Shown: piece after piece, positions 19,727 to 29,542 of the stretch
Layout: each line of letters starts with the position of its first letter
How positions within the stretch are numbered: position 1 is the first letter of the stretch
Assembly: GCF_001296025.1 (NCBI RefSeq)
Contig: NZ_LJHV01000002.1
Location: 620,001 to 684,000 of the forward strand
Source of the DNA: Porphyrobacter sp. AAP60
GTDB taxonomy: Bacteria > Pseudomonadota > Alphaproteobacteria > Sphingomonadales > Sphingomonadaceae
Direction: 5' to 3'
DNA length: 64,000 nucleotides
Made by a program: the position numbers and the translations under genes
Notes under the pieces: model-generated
Databases searched by the model: none
Told to the model about the DNA's origin: nothing
What the model saw: only the letters and a program-made list of their open reading frames with translations

Positions 19727-20032
19727 TTACCCCTTCATCCGGTTGATATCGTCAACCGCGATCGAGCCGTGGGTGCGGAAATAGATCACCAGGATCGCTA
19801 GGCCGATAGCTGCTTCAGCCGCAGCCACGGTCAGCACCAGCATCGCAAACACTTGCCCGACCAAGTCCTGCATGAAGGCACTGAAGGCCACAAGGTTGAT
19901 GTTGACCGCCAGCAAAATCAGCTCGACCGCCATGAGAATGACGATGACGTTCTTGCGGTTGAGGAAAATCCCCAGCACGCCAAGCACGAACAGGATCGCG
20001 CCGACGGTCAGGTAATGTTCGATGCCGATCAT
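19727..20032 (-). CDS. nuoK: NADH-quinone oxidoreductase subunit K
   Basis: NuoK is a three-helix membrane subunit of complex I (MrpC-like). The 101-residue protein shows the typical [17 protein letters not shown] start. It also has a conserved glutamate in the second helix ([20 protein letters not shown]) and another in [13 protein letters not shown]. Both glutamates take part in the proton path of the family. Its start overlaps the nuoJ stop by four bases. Confidence 0.97.
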   Translation of the reverse strand: MIGIEHYLTVGAILFVLGVLGIFLNRKNVIVILMAVELILLAVNINLVAFSAFMQDLVGQVFAMLVLTVAAAEAAIGLAILVIYFRTHGSIAVDDINRMKG

Positions 20033-20652
20033 AGGTCGATCCCCTGCCCGATCTCCGGGTTCTTCATCACGGTTGCATCTTCGGGCCGGCGGCGGATCTG
20101 CTTGCCGACGTCCTGCCGCGCACGCGCGCCCGGCTTTGGCGGCTGGAAGGTCAGCACAATTGCACCGATCATCGCCACCAACAGGATGATCCCTGCAATT
20201 TCGAACAGCAGGATATACTTGCCATAGAGCAGCGCACCGAGTGCCTCGATGTTGCTCGTCTCAGCCGTCTGCATCGCACTGCCATCGGGTGAGCCGAGTG
20301 TAATTCCGCCCGCGTTGTAGGCGCCAACCGCCAGCAGCAGTTCGGCCAACAGAATACCCGCAATCACGAGCCCCAGCGGCGCATTGCGGCTGAAACCGGC
20401 GCGCATTGCGGCAAAGTCGATATCGAGCATCATTACCACGAACAGGAACAGCACCGCGACCGCACCGACATAGACGATCACCAGCAGCATCGCGATGAAC
20501 TCCGCGCCCACCAGTACCATCAGGCCTGCGGCGTTGAAGAACGTCATGATCAACCACAGCACTGAATGCACAGGGTTGCGCGCCATGATGACCATCACAG
20601 CGCTGGCGACGACGATTGTCGCGAAGAAATAAAAGGCGATGGCCTGTATCAT
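20029..20652 (-). CDS. nuoJ: NADH-quinone oxidoreductase subunit J
   Basis: NuoJ is a five-helix membrane subunit of complex I. The 207-residue protein has the conserved [19 protein letters not shown] and [20 protein letters not shown] segments; the latter includes the pi-bulge helix of the family. A hydrophilic tail of about 40 residues ([13 protein letters not shown] onward) ends the protein. About 140 bases separate it from nuoI, the largest gap inside the operon. That gap contains no plausible gene. Confidence 0.96.
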   Translation of the reverse strand: MIQAIAFYFFATIVVASAVMVIMARNPVHSVLWLIMTFFNAAGLMVLVGAEFIAMLLVIVYVGAVAVLFLFVVMMLDIDFAAMRAGFSRNAPLGLVIAGILLAELLLAVGAYNAGGITLGSPDGSAMQTAETSNIEALGALLYGKYILLFEIAGIILLVAMIGAIVLTFQPPKPGARARQDVGKQIRRRPEDATVMKNPEIGQGIDL

Positions 20653-20791
20653 GATGTTACTCCGCCGATCCGCCGCCCCGAACAGTGTCGGAGCTCAGAA
20701 AGCGGCAATGTGATCCCTAGTCCAAGATTGGCCCCGGCATCGCGCCGTGACCGTGAATGCAATTGACCCCGTTTCCCTCGTCCGGCGCGCC

Positions 20792-21280
20792 CTAGCGGTA
20801 GGGTGCGTCGGCTTCAAGGTTGGCAGCGATAGCCCGTTCCCATTTGTCACCATTGCTGAGCAGCTTGGCCTTGTCATAAAGCAGCTCCTCGCGGGTTTCG
20901 GTGGCGTATTCGAAATTCGGCCCTTCGACGATGGCATCAACCGGGCAGGCTTCCTGACAGAAACCGCAATAGATGCACTTCGTCATGTCGATGTCGTAGC
21001 GGGTGGTGCGGCGGCTGCCGTCCTCGCGCGGTTCGCTCTCGATGGTGATCGCCTGCGCGGGGCACACGGCCTCGCACAGTTTGCACGCGATGCAGCGCTC
21101 CTCGCCATTGGGATAGCGCCGCAAAGCATGCTCGCCGCGGAAGCGGGGGCTGAGCGGAGCCTTCTCGAAAGGGTAGTTGATCGTCACCTTGGGCTTGAAG
21201 AAATACTTCAGCGTCAAGGCGTGCGCCTTTAGGAATTCCCAGAGGGTGAAGCTCTTGATGAGGTGAGTGACGGTGGTCAT
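20792..21280 (-). CDS. nuoI: NADH-quinone oxidoreductase subunit I
   Basis: NuoI carries the two [4Fe-4S] clusters (N6a and N6b) that pass electrons towards cluster N2. The two cysteine motifs are [16 protein letters not shown] and [16 protein letters not shown], each with four cysteines. At 162 residues it has the normal alphaproteobacterial length. Its start overlaps the stop of the 128-residue accessory ORF by four bases. A short inverted repeat, CCCTA/TAGGG (20790-20803), overlaps its stop codon and may slow transcription before nuoJ. Confidence 0.97.
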   Translation of the reverse strand: MTTVTHLIKSFTLWEFLKAHALTLKYFFKPKVTINYPFEKAPLSPRFRGEHALRRYPNGEERCIACKLCEAVCPAQAITIESEPREDGSRRTTRYDIDMTKCIYCGFCQEACPVDAIVEGPNFEYATETREELLYDKAKLLSNGDKWERAIAANLEADAPYR

Positions 21281-21663
21281 GAGGCTGGTGCCTCCTCGCG
21301 CTTGGTCACGGTGCAGTTTCCAGTAATGGTTTGCGGCTCGCCCGTTTTGGGTTTGCCAGTGATACCGATGGCGCTCGTCGCTGCCTCGGCAACATAATCA
21401 GTGATTTCGAGCTCGACATCGAATTCAGGAGATGTGAGCTTGATGTAAAGACTTTCGGGCAGGCTATCGAAAACCTGACGCACCCGCATTTGCGGTGCGA
21501 TAACCTCGCCGTCGCCAGTTACACTGTACAGCGTGAGGACATTGCCCTGATATTCGGCTGTAACTTCTTCGGCTGGGGCGAACACCTCGATCGACGCCGT
21601 ATCGGCACGGCATTCGAACATCAGCCCGCCCATGGCGGCAGTCAAAGCCAACAACGCGCTCAT
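21277..21663 (-). CDS. Small probably exported protein inserted between nuoH and nuoI
   Basis: I do not recognise this 128-residue protein. It begins [18 protein letters not shown], a short hydrophobic N-terminus that could be a signal sequence or lipoprotein signal ending at Cys18. The rest is soluble, acidic and beta-rich, without cofactor motifs. ATG 21663 overlaps the end of nuoH as ATGA, and its stop overlaps the nuoI start by four bases. It is therefore translated as part of the nuo operon. A longer frame to 22668 is antisense-free but shadows nuoH and is rejected. It could be an assembly factor or an accessory protein on the periplasmic face of complex I; this is inference. Confidence 0.75.
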   Translation of the reverse strand: MSALLALTAAMGGLMFECRADTASIEVFAPAEEVTAEYQGNVLTLYSVTGDGEVIAPQMRVRQVFDSLPESLYIKLTSPEFDVELEITDYVAEAATSAIGITGKPKTGEPQTITGNCTVTKREEAPAS

Positions 21664-22706
21664 CCGAAATGCCCCGTCGCCATCAGATAGCCGCTGGTCA
21701 CCGCGACAAACACAAGGCTCATCGGCAGGAACACCTTCCACCCGAGGCGCATCAACTGATCGTAGCGGTAGCGCGGCACGGTCGCCCAGATCCAGCTGAA
21801 CATGAAGAAGAACATGAAAGTCTTGAGCAGGAACCAGATGATCCCAGGCACCATGTAAAGCGGCGCCCAGTCGATCGGCGGCAGCCATCCGCCCCAGAAC
21901 AGCAGCGTGTTGAGCGAACACATAAGCAAAATGTTCGCATATTCGCCAAGCCAGAACAGCGCGAAGCTCATCGAGGAATATTCGGTCTGGTAACCTGCGA
22001 CGAGCTCGCTCTCCGCCTCGGTCAGGTCGAACGGCGCGCGCGCGGTTTCTGCCAGCGCCGAGATGAAGAACACCACCCACATCGGAAACAGCAACGGATG
22101 CACGACATAGGCGTTTATGAAGCCGAGGCCGAAGCCCTGCTGCGCGTTGACGATCCCACTCATATTGAAGGTGCCGGCAAACAGCACCACGCACACCAGC
22201 ACAAAGCCGATCGAGACTTCGTAGGAGATCATCTGCGCAGAGGCGCGCATCGCCGAGAAGAACGGGTACTTCGAGTTTGACGCCCATCCGCTCATCACCA
22301 CACCGTAAACCCCCATCGAGGAGATCGCGAGGATGTAGAGCAGGCCCACGTTGATGTCGGCCAGCACCATGCCTGCATCGAACGGGATAACCGCCCACGC
22401 GGCCAGCGCCACGGTGAAGGTGATGATCGGCGCGAGCAGGAAGATGCCCTTGTTCGCGGCGCTCGGGATGATAGTTTCCTGCAGGAACACCTTCAGACCA
22501 TCCGCGAATGATTGCAGCAGGCCAAACGGTCCGACCACGTTCGGCCCGCGCCGCATCATGATCGCGCCCAGCACCTTGCGGTCGACATAGATGACCATGG
22601 CAACGCTGAACATTACGAGCAGCGAGATCACGATGATCCCGGTCAGCGTTGCAACGGTCCAGGCCCATTCGTAAGGGAGGCCGAGAGATTGGAAGAAGGC
22701 GGTCAC
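21660..22706 (-). CDS. nuoH: NADH-quinone oxidoreductase subunit H
   Basis: NuoH is the membrane subunit that, with NuoB and NuoD, forms the quinone-binding chamber of complex I. The 348-residue protein has about eight helices and the conserved [36 protein letters not shown] and [18 protein letters not shown] segments. Charged residues in the cytoplasmic loops that line the quinone site are present. Its start overlaps the upstream 62-residue ORF by four bases, and its end overlaps the 128-residue ORF. Confidence 0.97.
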   Translation of the reverse strand: MTAFFQSLGLPYEWAWTVATLTGIIVISLLVMFSVAMVIYVDRKVLGAIMMRRGPNVVGPFGLLQSFADGLKVFLQETIIPSAANKGIFLLAPIITFTVALAAWAVIPFDAGMVLADINVGLLYILAISSMGVYGVVMSGWASNSKYPFFSAMRASAQMISYEVSIGFVLVCVVLFAGTFNMSGIVNAQQGFGLGFINAYVVHPLLFPMWVVFFISALAETARAPFDLTEAESELVAGYQTEYSSMSFALFWLGEYANILLMCSLNTLLFWGGWLPPIDWAPLYMVPGIIWFLLKTFMFFFMFSWIWATVPRYRYDQLMRLGWKVFLPMSLVFVAVTSGYLMATGHFG

Positions 22707-22891
22707 TGCCGGGTCTCCAGGAACCTGCGGAAATAGGTCAAGGCTGCGGCAGCCATGAGCAAGAAGCTGCCGTGGAACGCCTGAGTCGTGAAGTTCTGCC
22801 CATTGGCAAGGGCATTAAGCAGAACAAGCACGAACACTCCGATGAGGATCGCCGGGGTCAGATCGACCACCCTGTCGACAAGACGGTTCAT
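22703..22891 (-). CDS. Small two-helix membrane protein between nuoG and nuoH
   Basis: The 62-residue protein is mostly two hydrophobic helices (about 13-29 and 42-55) linked by [13 protein letters not shown]. Its ATG 22891 overlaps the nuoG stop by four bases, and its own stop overlaps the nuoH start by four bases. It has no in-frame competitor and is flanked on both sides by translational coupling, which is strong evidence that it is expressed. I do not know the family. A subunit or assembly aid of the complex I membrane arm is an inference from position. Confidence 0.75.
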   Translation of the reverse strand: MNRLVDRVVDLTPAILIGVFVLVLLNALANGQNFTTQAFHGSFLLMAAAALTYFRRFLETRQ

Positions 22892-24903
22892 TCCGCTGCC
22901 TCCTTCACCTCGGCCCCGTGCAGAAGTTCATCTGAACAGCGCTGCATCACGTCGCTTGCGCGGGCAATGGGGTTTGTGAGGTAGAAGTCCTTGACCGGGT
23001 AGCCCGTGACTTCGCCTTCGGCCTTGGCGCCACTGCTCGCCTTGGGCAGCGCGCCGTAATCTGCGAGGCCTTCTTCGCCCAGTGCTGGCACGGCAGCGAT
23101 CATTCTGGCTTGAAGCTGGTCAAAGCTATCGAAGCCGACAGTGACACCCAGCGCATCGGCGAGAGCACGCATAATCGTCCAGTCTTCTCGCGCGTCGCCG
23201 GGAGCAAACACGGCTTTTTCTGCGAACTGCACTCGGCCTTCCGCGTTCACGTAAGTCCCGTCCTTCTCGGCATAGGATGCGCCCGGCAGAATAATATCCG
23301 CGTGATGCGCGCCCTTGTCGCCGTGATGGCCGATATAGACCTTGAGGCTGCCAGCATAGGGCGCGTAGTCCATCTCATCCGCACCGAGGCTGAGCAGCAC
23401 TTTCGGCGAAGCAGCGGCGATGTCGCCCATCCCGCCCGGAAGCGCGAAGCCGAGCATCAGCGACGCCATCCGTGCAGCCGAAATGTGCAGCACGTTGAAC
23501 CCGTTCCAGTCCTCACGAACCAGATTGAACTTGTCGACCAGCTTGAGCGCCGCCGGAAGCGCGCCCTTGGCCAGCGCCGCCGCGCCGAGGATCACTGCCG
23601 GACGCTGTGCCGACTTCATGACGTCACCCAATTCCTTGGGCACGCGGTTGAGGATCTTCAGATCGGAGCCGAGGAAGGTCGCCGGATAGGTCGGATCCCA
23701 TTCGGGGCCGATGATGTAGACTTTGGCCCCCGCCTTCACCGCCTTGCGCAGGCGGACGTTGAGCAGCGCGGCTTCCCAACGGACATTGCTGCCGATGATC
23801 AGGATCGCGTCAGCCGTCTCGATCCCGGCAAAGGTCGAGTTGAAGTTCACCGCTGCCAGGTTCGACACGTCATAGGTCATGCCGGTCTGGCGCGCTTCGG
23901 TGAGCTGCGAACCGCAGGCATTGACCAGCGCCTTGGCGGCAAACATCGTCTCGGCATCTAGCAGGTCGCCCGCCACTGCCGCAATGCTGGCCTTGTCGCC
24001 TTCCAAAGCGCCAGAGATCATGCCGAAAGCTTCGGCCCAGTCGGCAGGCTGCAACCGGCCATCGCGACGCACCCACACGCGGTCGAGCCGGCGCTTGGTC
24101 AGCCCGTCGACCTGATAGCGGCCCTTGTCCGACAGCCACTCTTCGTTGACGTCGTCATTGATGCGCGGCAGCGCGCGCATGACTTCGCGGCCCTTGGAAT
24201 GGAGCGTGATGTTCGCCCCCACTGCATCCGACACGTCAATGCTGAGCGTCTTCTTCAGCTCCCACGGCCGCGCTTCGAAGGCATAGGGCCGCGAGGTCAG
24301 CGCACCGACCGGGCACAGGTCGATCACATTGGCGCTAAGCTCATGCGCAGCCGCCTGCTCAAGGTAGGTTGTTATCTGCATGTCCTCGCCGCGGAACAGC
24401 GCGCCGATTTCGTCCACGCCCGCGATCTCTTCCGAGAACCGTACGCAGCGGGTGCAGTGGATGCAGCGGGTCATGATCGTCTTGATCAGCGGGCCCATGT
24501 ATTTCTCGGTCACCGCGCGCTTGTTCTCGTGATAGCGCGAGCCGCCGCGGCCATAGGCGACGGCCTGATCCTGCAGATCGCACTCGCCGCCCTGATCGCA
24601 AATCGGGCAATCGAGCGGGTGGTTGATGAGCAGGAACTCCATCACCCCTTCACGAGCCTTCTTGACCATGGGGCTGTCGGTACGGATTTCCTGACCGTCA
24701 GCCGCCGGCAGCGCACAGGAGGCCTGCGGCTTGGGCGGCCCGGGCTTCACCTCGACCAGACACATGCGGCAATTGCCCGCGATGCTGAGCCGTTCGTGAT
24801 AGCAAAAGCGCGGGATTTCCTTCCCCGCCAGCTCGCACGCCTGAAGCACAGTCGCGCCCGCCGGGACTTCGATCTCCTGACCGTCTACGGTGACTTTAGG
24901 CAT
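22888..24903 (-). CDS. nuoG: NADH-quinone oxidoreductase subunit G
   Basis: NuoG is the large iron-sulfur subunit of the peripheral arm. The N-terminal ferredoxin domain has the cysteine pattern for N1b, ending in the GNCRMCLVEV segment. HPLDCPICDQGGECDLQDQA and CIHCTRCVRFSEE follow for the N5 and N4 clusters. A molybdopterin-oxidoreductase-like domain without cofactor fills the rest. The 671 residues match the compact alphaproteobacterial and mitochondrial form. Its ATG shares a base with the stop of the DUF3703 gene. Confidence 0.97.
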   Translation of the reverse strand: MPKVTVDGQEIEVPAGATVLQACELAGKEIPRFCYHERLSIAGNCRMCLVEVKPGPPKPQASCALPAADGQEIRTDSPMVKKAREGVMEFLLINHPLDCPICDQGGECDLQDQAVAYGRGGSRYHENKRAVTEKYMGPLIKTIMTRCIHCTRCVRFSEEIAGVDEIGALFRGEDMQITTYLEQAAAHELSANVIDLCPVGALTSRPYAFEARPWELKKTLSIDVSDAVGANITLHSKGREVMRALPRINDDVNEEWLSDKGRYQVDGLTKRRLDRVWVRRDGRLQPADWAEAFGMISGALEGDKASIAAVAGDLLDAETMFAAKALVNACGSQLTEARQTGMTYDVSNLAAVNFNSTFAGIETADAILIIGSNVRWEAALLNVRLRKAVKAGAKVYIIGPEWDPTYPATFLGSDLKILNRVPKELGDVMKSAQRPAVILGAAALAKGALPAALKLVDKFNLVREDWNGFNVLHISAARMASLMLGFALPGGMGDIAAASPKVLLSLGADEMDYAPYAGSLKVYIGHHGDKGAHHADIILPGASYAEKDGTYVNAEGRVQFAEKAVFAPGDAREDWTIMRALADALGVTVGFDSFDQLQARMIAAVPALGEEGLADYGALPKASSGAKAEGEVTGYPVKDFYLTNPIARASDVMQRCSDELLHGAEVKEAAE

Positions 24904-25268
24904 TACTTCACCTCTACGCCGGCTTGGGCATACAGCCGCGCGACATCATCAGGCAGTGGTGCGCGGGCAAACTTACTGACATTCGACCTTCCCGGATTGC
25001 CCCATGGCGTCCTTCCAAGCATGTGCCCAACGGGCGCAAGTGCCAACCTAAGCAACTGGCCAGAAACTTCCTTTCCGTCGCGCTGGGCCACCGCAAGCGA
25101 CAGCATCGCACGGTGAACGACCAGGTGAGGAAGGAGCGCCGGTTGCGAAATCACATGAGCCCGCTGCAAGGCGTTCCAGGCGGCGTCGATATCACCTGCC
25201 GCACGCGACGCTGCCGCTCGCGACAAAGCGTTCGTGATCTCGTTCTGCATTTCAGACGTCAGCTTCAC
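24903..25268 (-). CDS. DUF3703-like protein inserted between nuoF and nuoG
   Basis: The 121-residue soluble protein matches the DUF3703 pattern as I remember it. A helical N-terminus is followed by [20 protein letters not shown], then [20 protein letters not shown] and [20 protein letters not shown]. Its function is unknown. It overlaps the nuoF stop by four bases at 25265-25268 and shares one base with the nuoG start, so it is part of the operon's translation chain. I see no metal or cofactor motif beyond several histidines, one in the HVVH-like stretch. A role in complex I assembly is possible but not shown. Confidence 0.8.
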   Translation of the reverse strand: MKLTSEMQNEITNALSRAAASRAAGDIDAAWNALQRAHVISQPALLPHLVVHRAMLSLAVAQRDGKEVSGQLLRLALAPVGHMLGRTPWGNPGRSNVSKFARAPLPDDVARLYAQAGVEVK

Positions 25269-26557
25269 TCGGCCGCCTCCGCAAACTGGGCGTTGTGCTC
25301 ATGAATGCGCCGCTCAAGCTCAGGCCGGAAGTGGCGGATGAGGCCCTGGATCGGCCATGCCGCTGCATCGCCCAGCGCGCAGATGGTGTGGCCTTCGACC
25401 TGCTTGGTCACTTCGTGCAGCATATCGATTTCCTCGATCGCCGCATCGCCGGTCCGTAGGCGCTCCATCATGCGCCACATCCAGCCCGTGCCTTCGCGGC
25501 AGGGGGTGCACTGGCCGCATGACTCGTGCTTGTAGAAATAGCTGAGGCGGCTGATCGCGCGGACGATGTCGGTCGACTTGTCCATCACGATCACGGCAGC
25601 CGTGCCGAGGCCCGAGCCCAGTTCCTTCAGCCCATCGAAGTCCATCGGCGCGTTGCGGATCTGCGCGGCAGGGACCAGCGGCACGGATGATCCGCCGGGG
25701 ATCACCGCCAGCAGATTGTCCCAACCGCCGCGAATGCCGCCGCAGTGCTTTTCGATCAGCTCTTCAAAGCTGATGCTCATCGCTTCCTCGACGACACAGG
25801 GCTTTTCCACGTGTCCGCTGATCTGGAACAGCTTGGTGCCCTTGTTGTTCTCGCGCCCGAAGGAGCTGAACCACGAGGCCCCGCGCCGCAGGATCGTCGG
25901 CGCGACGGCAATGCTTTCCACGTTGTTCACGGTGGTCGGGCAGCCATAGAGGCCCGCGCCCGCCGGGAACGGAGGCTTCAGACGCGGCTGGCCCTTCTTG
26001 CCTTCAAGGCTTTCGATCATCGCGGTTTCTTCGCCGCAGATGTAAGCGCCCGCGCCGCGGTGCATGAAGACGTCGAAATCATAGCCCGAACCGCAGGCGT
26101 TCTTGCCGATCAACCCGGCTTCGTAAGCCTGATGGATCGCGGCCTGAAGCACCTCGGCCTCGCGGATATATTCGCCGCGCACATAGATGTAAGCTGCCCG
26201 CGCACGCATCGCGAAGCCGGCAACCAGTGCGCCTTCGACCAGTTTGTGCGGATCGTGACGCAGAATCTCGCGGTCCTTGCAGGAACCGGGCTCGGACTCG
26301 TCGGCGTTGATGACGAGGAAGCTGGGCCGCCCATCGCGCGATTCCTTGGGCATGAAGGACCACTTGAGCCCCGTGGGAAAGCCCGCCCCGCCGCGTCCGC
26401 GCAGGCCGCTGGCCTTCATTTCTTCGATGATCGTATCCGGCCCGCGTGCAAGCAGCGCCTTGGTGTCGTCCCAATCGCCACGCGCCTGCGCTGCCTTCAG
26501 GCCCCAATCCTGAAAGCCGTAAACGTTGGTAAAGATGCGATCCTTATCGCCAAGCAT
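25265..26557 (-). CDS. nuoF: NADH-quinone oxidoreductase subunit F
   Basis: NuoF binds FMN and NADH and carries cluster N3. The 430-residue protein shows the NADH/FMN segments [18 protein letters not shown] and [15 protein letters not shown]. The [15 protein letters not shown] motif, with a further cysteine downstream, holds N3. ATG 26557 (MLGDKDRIF) is chosen because it shares a base with the stop of the 58-residue ORF upstream. The frame is open to 26737, but that part overlaps the small ORFs and is not conserved. Its end overlaps the DUF3703 gene. Confidence 0.97.
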   Translation of the reverse strand: MLGDKDRIFTNVYGFQDWGLKAAQARGDWDDTKALLARGPDTIIEEMKASGLRGRGGAGFPTGLKWSFMPKESRDGRPSFLVINADESEPGSCKDREILRHDPHKLVEGALVAGFAMRARAAYIYVRGEYIREAEVLQAAIHQAYEAGLIGKNACGSGYDFDVFMHRGAGAYICGEETAMIESLEGKKGQPRLKPPFPAGAGLYGCPTTVNNVESIAVAPTILRRGASWFSSFGRENNKGTKLFQISGHVEKPCVVEEAMSISFEELIEKHCGGIRGGWDNLLAVIPGGSSVPLVPAAQIRNAPMDFDGLKELGSGLGTAAVIVMDKSTDIVRAISRLSYFYKHESCGQCTPCREGTGWMWRMMERLRTGDAAIEEIDMLHEVTKQVEGHTICALGDAAAWPIQGLIRHFRPELERRIHEHNAQFAEAAE

Positions 26558-26733
26558 CACTGCTTTCCTTGCTGTTTGGCACGCTTGAGGCGCACCAGCG
26601 AAATAACCTGAAACATCAGGCCCAACCCCATCAGGATCACGCCCATGTTGATCTGCCCGGTCGCACTCAACACCGCACCAATCGCAAAACCTGTCAGACC
26701 GAGTGCGACGAAGGCGAGCGTCACCGGGTTCAT
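26557..26733 (-). CDS. Tiny membrane protein upstream of nuoF
   Basis: The 58-residue protein has two hydrophobic helices (about 5-25 and 28-46) and a basic tail ([11 protein letters not shown]), suggesting that the C-terminus is cytoplasmic. ATG 26733 overlaps the stop of the preceding 48-residue ORF as ATGA. Its stop overlaps the nuoF ATG as TGATG. This tight packing supports expression. The family is not recognised. With the next tiny ORF it separates nuoE from nuoF, which are adjacent in most operons. Confidence 0.65.
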   Translation of the reverse strand: MNPVTLAFVALGLTGFAIGAVLSATGQINMGVILMGLGLMFQVISLVRLKRAKQQGKQ

Positions 26734-26876
26734 CCAATCGCTCCCGATTGCCACAGGCCTGCTAACACCGCGATGATGAGCAGGATAACCCCCACGCGCA
26801 CCAGACCCATCAGCACCTTGTAGGCGATGAAGGCCAGCAGCAGCGCGCCGAGGATGGAGACGACTTCGGTCACCAT
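26730..26876 (-). CDS. Tiny membrane protein after nuoE
   Basis: The 48-residue ORF reads [20 protein letters not shown] followed by a second hydrophobic stretch around [15 protein letters not shown], so it is nearly all membrane. ATG 26876 lies inside the last codons of nuoE, seven bases of overlap. The stop overlaps the next ORF's ATG by four bases. It is too short for automatic ORF calls and rests on the coupling evidence and hydrophobicity only. The function is unknown. Confidence 0.55.
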   Translation of the reverse strand: MVTEVVSILGALLLAFIAYKVLMGLVRVGVILLIIAVLAGLWQSGAIG

Positions 26877-27538
26877 TCACCCCGGTAATCGTGGTTCTCG
26901 CTGACCATCTCTTTCAAGGTGGTCGGCCCGCCCGAAGGCTCCGACGTATGACGCCCCGGCTCCTGCGTGCCAGCCTTGGGGGTCTCGCCCGCCACCAGCG
27001 CATCAAGCACTGCATCGAGGCGTTCCGGCGTCAGGTCTTCGTAATTGTCATCGTTGATCTGGACCATCGGCGCGGTGGCGCAATTGCCCATGCATTCGAC
27101 TTCGGTCAGGGTCCACAGGCCATCGGCGGAGACTTCACCCTTGGCCATCCCGCGCTTTTTGCAGGCGGCGATGATGTCGTCGCTGCCGCGCAACATGCAG
27201 GGCGTGGTGCCGCACACCTGCACGTGGAATTTGCCCACCGGCTTGAGGTTATACATGAAGTAGAAGCTGGCGACTTCAAGCACGCGGATCACCGGCATCC
27301 CGAGATATTGCGCCACATACTCGATCACCGGCAGCGGCAACCACCCCTGCGTATCGGTCTCCGCACCGACCTGCCGCTGGGCGAGATCGAGCAGCGGCAT
27401 CACCGCCGAACGTTGCCGCCCTTCGGGATATTTGGCGATGTGCCAGTCGGCGGTTTTCTGGTTCTCCGACGTCCACGCGAACGCGCTCCAACGGGCGCGC
27501 AATTCAGGGGTGTCGGGTGCGGGGGTACGGTCAGCCAT
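26870..27538 (-). CDS. nuoE: NADH-quinone oxidoreductase subunit E
   Basis: NuoE carries the [2Fe-2S] cluster N1a and, with NuoF, forms the NADH-oxidising tip. The thioredoxin-like domain includes VQVCGTTPCMLRGSDDI and ECMGNCATAPMVQIND, which supply the four cysteines. At 222 residues it is slightly longer than many homologs because of a polar C-terminal tail (GETPKAGTQEPGRHTSE). Its start shares a base with the nuoD stop as TAATG. Confidence 0.96.
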   Translation of the reverse strand: MADRTPAPDTPELRARWSAFAWTSENQKTADWHIAKYPEGRQRSAVMPLLDLAQRQVGAETDTQGWLPLPVIEYVAQYLGMPVIRVLEVASFYFMYNLKPVGKFHVQVCGTTPCMLRGSDDIIAACKKRGMAKGEVSADGLWTLTEVECMGNCATAPMVQINDDNYEDLTPERLDAVLDALVAGETPKAGTQEPGRHTSEPSGGPTTLKEMVSENHDYRGEW

Positions 27539-28749
27539 TATCTGTCACATTCACCAAAAACGACATCAATCGCGCCCAGAATGGCGGTCGCGTCGGGCAG
27601 CATGTGGCCCTTGGACATGAAGTCCATCGCCTGGAGGTGAGAGAAGGCCGTGGGGCGGATCTTGCAGCGGTAGGGCTTGTTGGTGCCGTCGCTGACGAGG
27701 TAGACGCCGAATTCGCCCTTGGGGCTTTCGGTCGCCACATAAACCTCACCCGCGGGCACGTGGAAGCCTTCGGTATAAAGCTTGAAGTGGTGGATCAGGC
27801 TTTCCATCGACTGCTTCATTTCGCCGCGCTTGGGCGGCGAAACCTTGCCGTCGGTTGAGGCAATCGGCCCCTGCGGCATGTCGCGCAGACACTGGCGGAT
27901 GATCTTCGCGCTTTCATAAACTTCCTTCACGCGCACCATGAAGCGGTCATAGCAGTCCGAATTGGTGCCGACCGGGATGTCGAATTCCATGCGGTCATAG
28001 ACGTCGTAAGGCTGGCTCTTGCGCAGATCCCACGGGATGCCCGCCGCGCGGATCATCGGGCCGGAGAAACCCCATGCCACCGCATCATCGCGGCTGACCA
28101 CGGCGATATCGACGTTGCGCTGCTTGAAGATGCGGTTGTCCATCACGAGGCTCATCGCGTCTTCGAACAGCTGGAAGAAGCGATTGTCGAGCCAATCGCC
28201 GATATCAACCAGCAACTTTTCCGGCACGTCCTGATGGACGCCGCCGGGACGGAAATATGCGCTGTGCATCCGCGCGCCGCTCGCCCGCTCGAAGAAGTTG
28301 AGGCAATCCTCGCGCAGATCCATGATCCACAGGTTCGGCGTAAACGCGCCGACATCGAGGATGTGCGCGCCCATGTTGAGCATGTGGTTGCAGATGCGGG
28401 TAAGCTCGGCGAACAGCACACGCAGATATTGCGCGCGGATCGGCACTTCGAGGTTCAGCAGCTTTTCGATGGCAAGCACATAGGAATGCTCCTGCGCCAG
28501 CGGAGAGCAGTAATCGAGCCGGTCGAAGTATGGCAGTGCCTGCAGATAGGTCTTGTGCTCGATCAGCTTTTCGGTGCCACGATGCAGCAGACCAATATGC
28601 GGATCGATCCGCTCGATCACTTCGCCGTCCAGTTCCATCACCATGCGCAACACGCCGTGCGCAGCAGGGTGCTGGGGACCGAAATTGATCGTGTAGTTGG
28701 AGATCACCTCTCCATCGGTGGTGGGCGATTCTTCGAGTTGCATGCTCAT
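27538..28749 (-). CDS. nuoD: NADH-quinone oxidoreductase subunit D
   Basis: NuoD is the 49-kDa-type subunit derived from hydrogenase large subunits. It forms the quinone site close to cluster N2. The 403 residues include [40 protein letters not shown] and the [20 protein letters not shown] segment. The protein ends in FGECDR. It is a separate gene here, not fused to nuoC as in E. coli. Its start overlaps the nuoC stop by four bases. Confidence 0.97.
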   Translation of the reverse strand: MSMQLEESPTTDGEVISNYTINFGPQHPAAHGVLRMVMELDGEVIERIDPHIGLLHRGTEKLIEHKTYLQALPYFDRLDYCSPLAQEHSYVLAIEKLLNLEVPIRAQYLRVLFAELTRICNHMLNMGAHILDVGAFTPNLWIMDLREDCLNFFERASGARMHSAYFRPGGVHQDVPEKLLVDIGDWLDNRFFQLFEDAMSLVMDNRIFKQRNVDIAVVSRDDAVAWGFSGPMIRAAGIPWDLRKSQPYDVYDRMEFDIPVGTNSDCYDRFMVRVKEVYESAKIIRQCLRDMPQGPIASTDGKVSPPKRGEMKQSMESLIHHFKLYTEGFHVPAGEVYVATESPKGEFGVYLVSDGTNKPYRCKIRPTAFSHLQAMDFMSKGHMLPDATAILGAIDVVFGECDR

Positions 28750-29537
28750 CGGCCGCCCTCCTTCGAGGTCGCATCGGGCGCAGGCGGTGCGTCCTTGCCG
28801 CTGCTCTTCTGATCCGGGGAGCCGGGCGAGACGGGCTTGCTCGCGGCCTCGTTGGCCTTCGCACCAGCACCGGTATCGGATGGCTTCTCGGTTACCTTGG
28901 GATCAGCAACGGACGGGGTGCCACGTGATTTTTCATCACCCGGCAGATCGTAATCCGCGCCCTCCCAAGGGCTGAGGAAATCGAAGCTGCGCATTTCCTG
29001 CGCGAGTTCGACCGGCTCGTATACCACCCGCTTTTCCTCCTCGGAATAGCGCAGCTCGGTGTAGCCTGTCAGCGGGAAGTCCTTGCGGAACGGGTGCCCT
29101 TCGAAGCCGTAATCGGTGAGGATACGGCGCAGATCGGGGTTGCCCGCGAAGGTCACTCCAAACATGTCGAACACCTCCCGTTCCAGCCAGCCCGCATTGG
29201 GCCACAGCGTGGTGACGGTCGGCACAGGCGTGTCTTCGCTGGCAGAGCACTTCACCATGATGCGGTGGTTCTTCGTCAGGCTCTGGAGCATATAAACTAT
29301 CTCGAACCGCTCGGGCCGAGAGGGGTAATCGGCGCCAGCGATTTCCATCAGCTGCTGATAGGCATGATCATCACGTAGCGTTTCGAGCACGCGTGCCATC
29401 GAATCCCGCTGAACGCGGAAAATCACTTCGCCATGCGTTTCGGCAGCGCCGATCAGCCACACGCTGATGCTTTCGCTGATCGCGTCAATCACGCCCTCGT
29501 TGGACGCGAACTTCGGGGCGGAATGGAGTACAGCCAC
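28746..29537 (-). CDS. nuoC: NADH-quinone oxidoreductase subunit C with long polar tail
   Basis: NuoC is the 30-kDa-type subunit that scaffolds the peripheral arm next to NuoD and NuoB. Conserved segments are [17 protein letters not shown] and, at 135-159, [20 protein letters not shown] with PLTGY following. The start is GTG 29537, with AAGG a few bases upstream; the frame open to 29627 overlaps nuoB. The core ends near residue 200. The remaining 63 residues are a low-complexity tail of Lys, Pro, Ser, Ala and Asp, not found in the standard family. The tail is coded with normal base use, so it looks like a genuine extension. Confidence 0.95.
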   Translation of the reverse strand: MAVLHSAPKFASNEGVIDAISESISVWLIGAAETHGEVIFRVQRDSMARVLETLRDDHAYQQLMEIAGADYPSRPERFEIVYMLQSLTKNHRIMVKCSASEDTPVPTVTTLWPNAGWLEREVFDMFGVTFAGNPDLRRILTDYGFEGHPFRKDFPLTGYTELRYSEEEKRVVYEPVELAQEMRSFDFLSPWEGADYDLPGDEKSRGTPSVADPKVTEKPSDTGAGAKANEAASKPVSPGSPDQKSSGKDAPPAPDATSKEGGR

Positions 29538-29542
29538 AGCCC

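Noticed and set aside
20695..20940. 81-codon minus-strand frame across the nuoI-nuoJ gap
   Set aside because: It is another frame of the nuoI end and its product has no conserved features.
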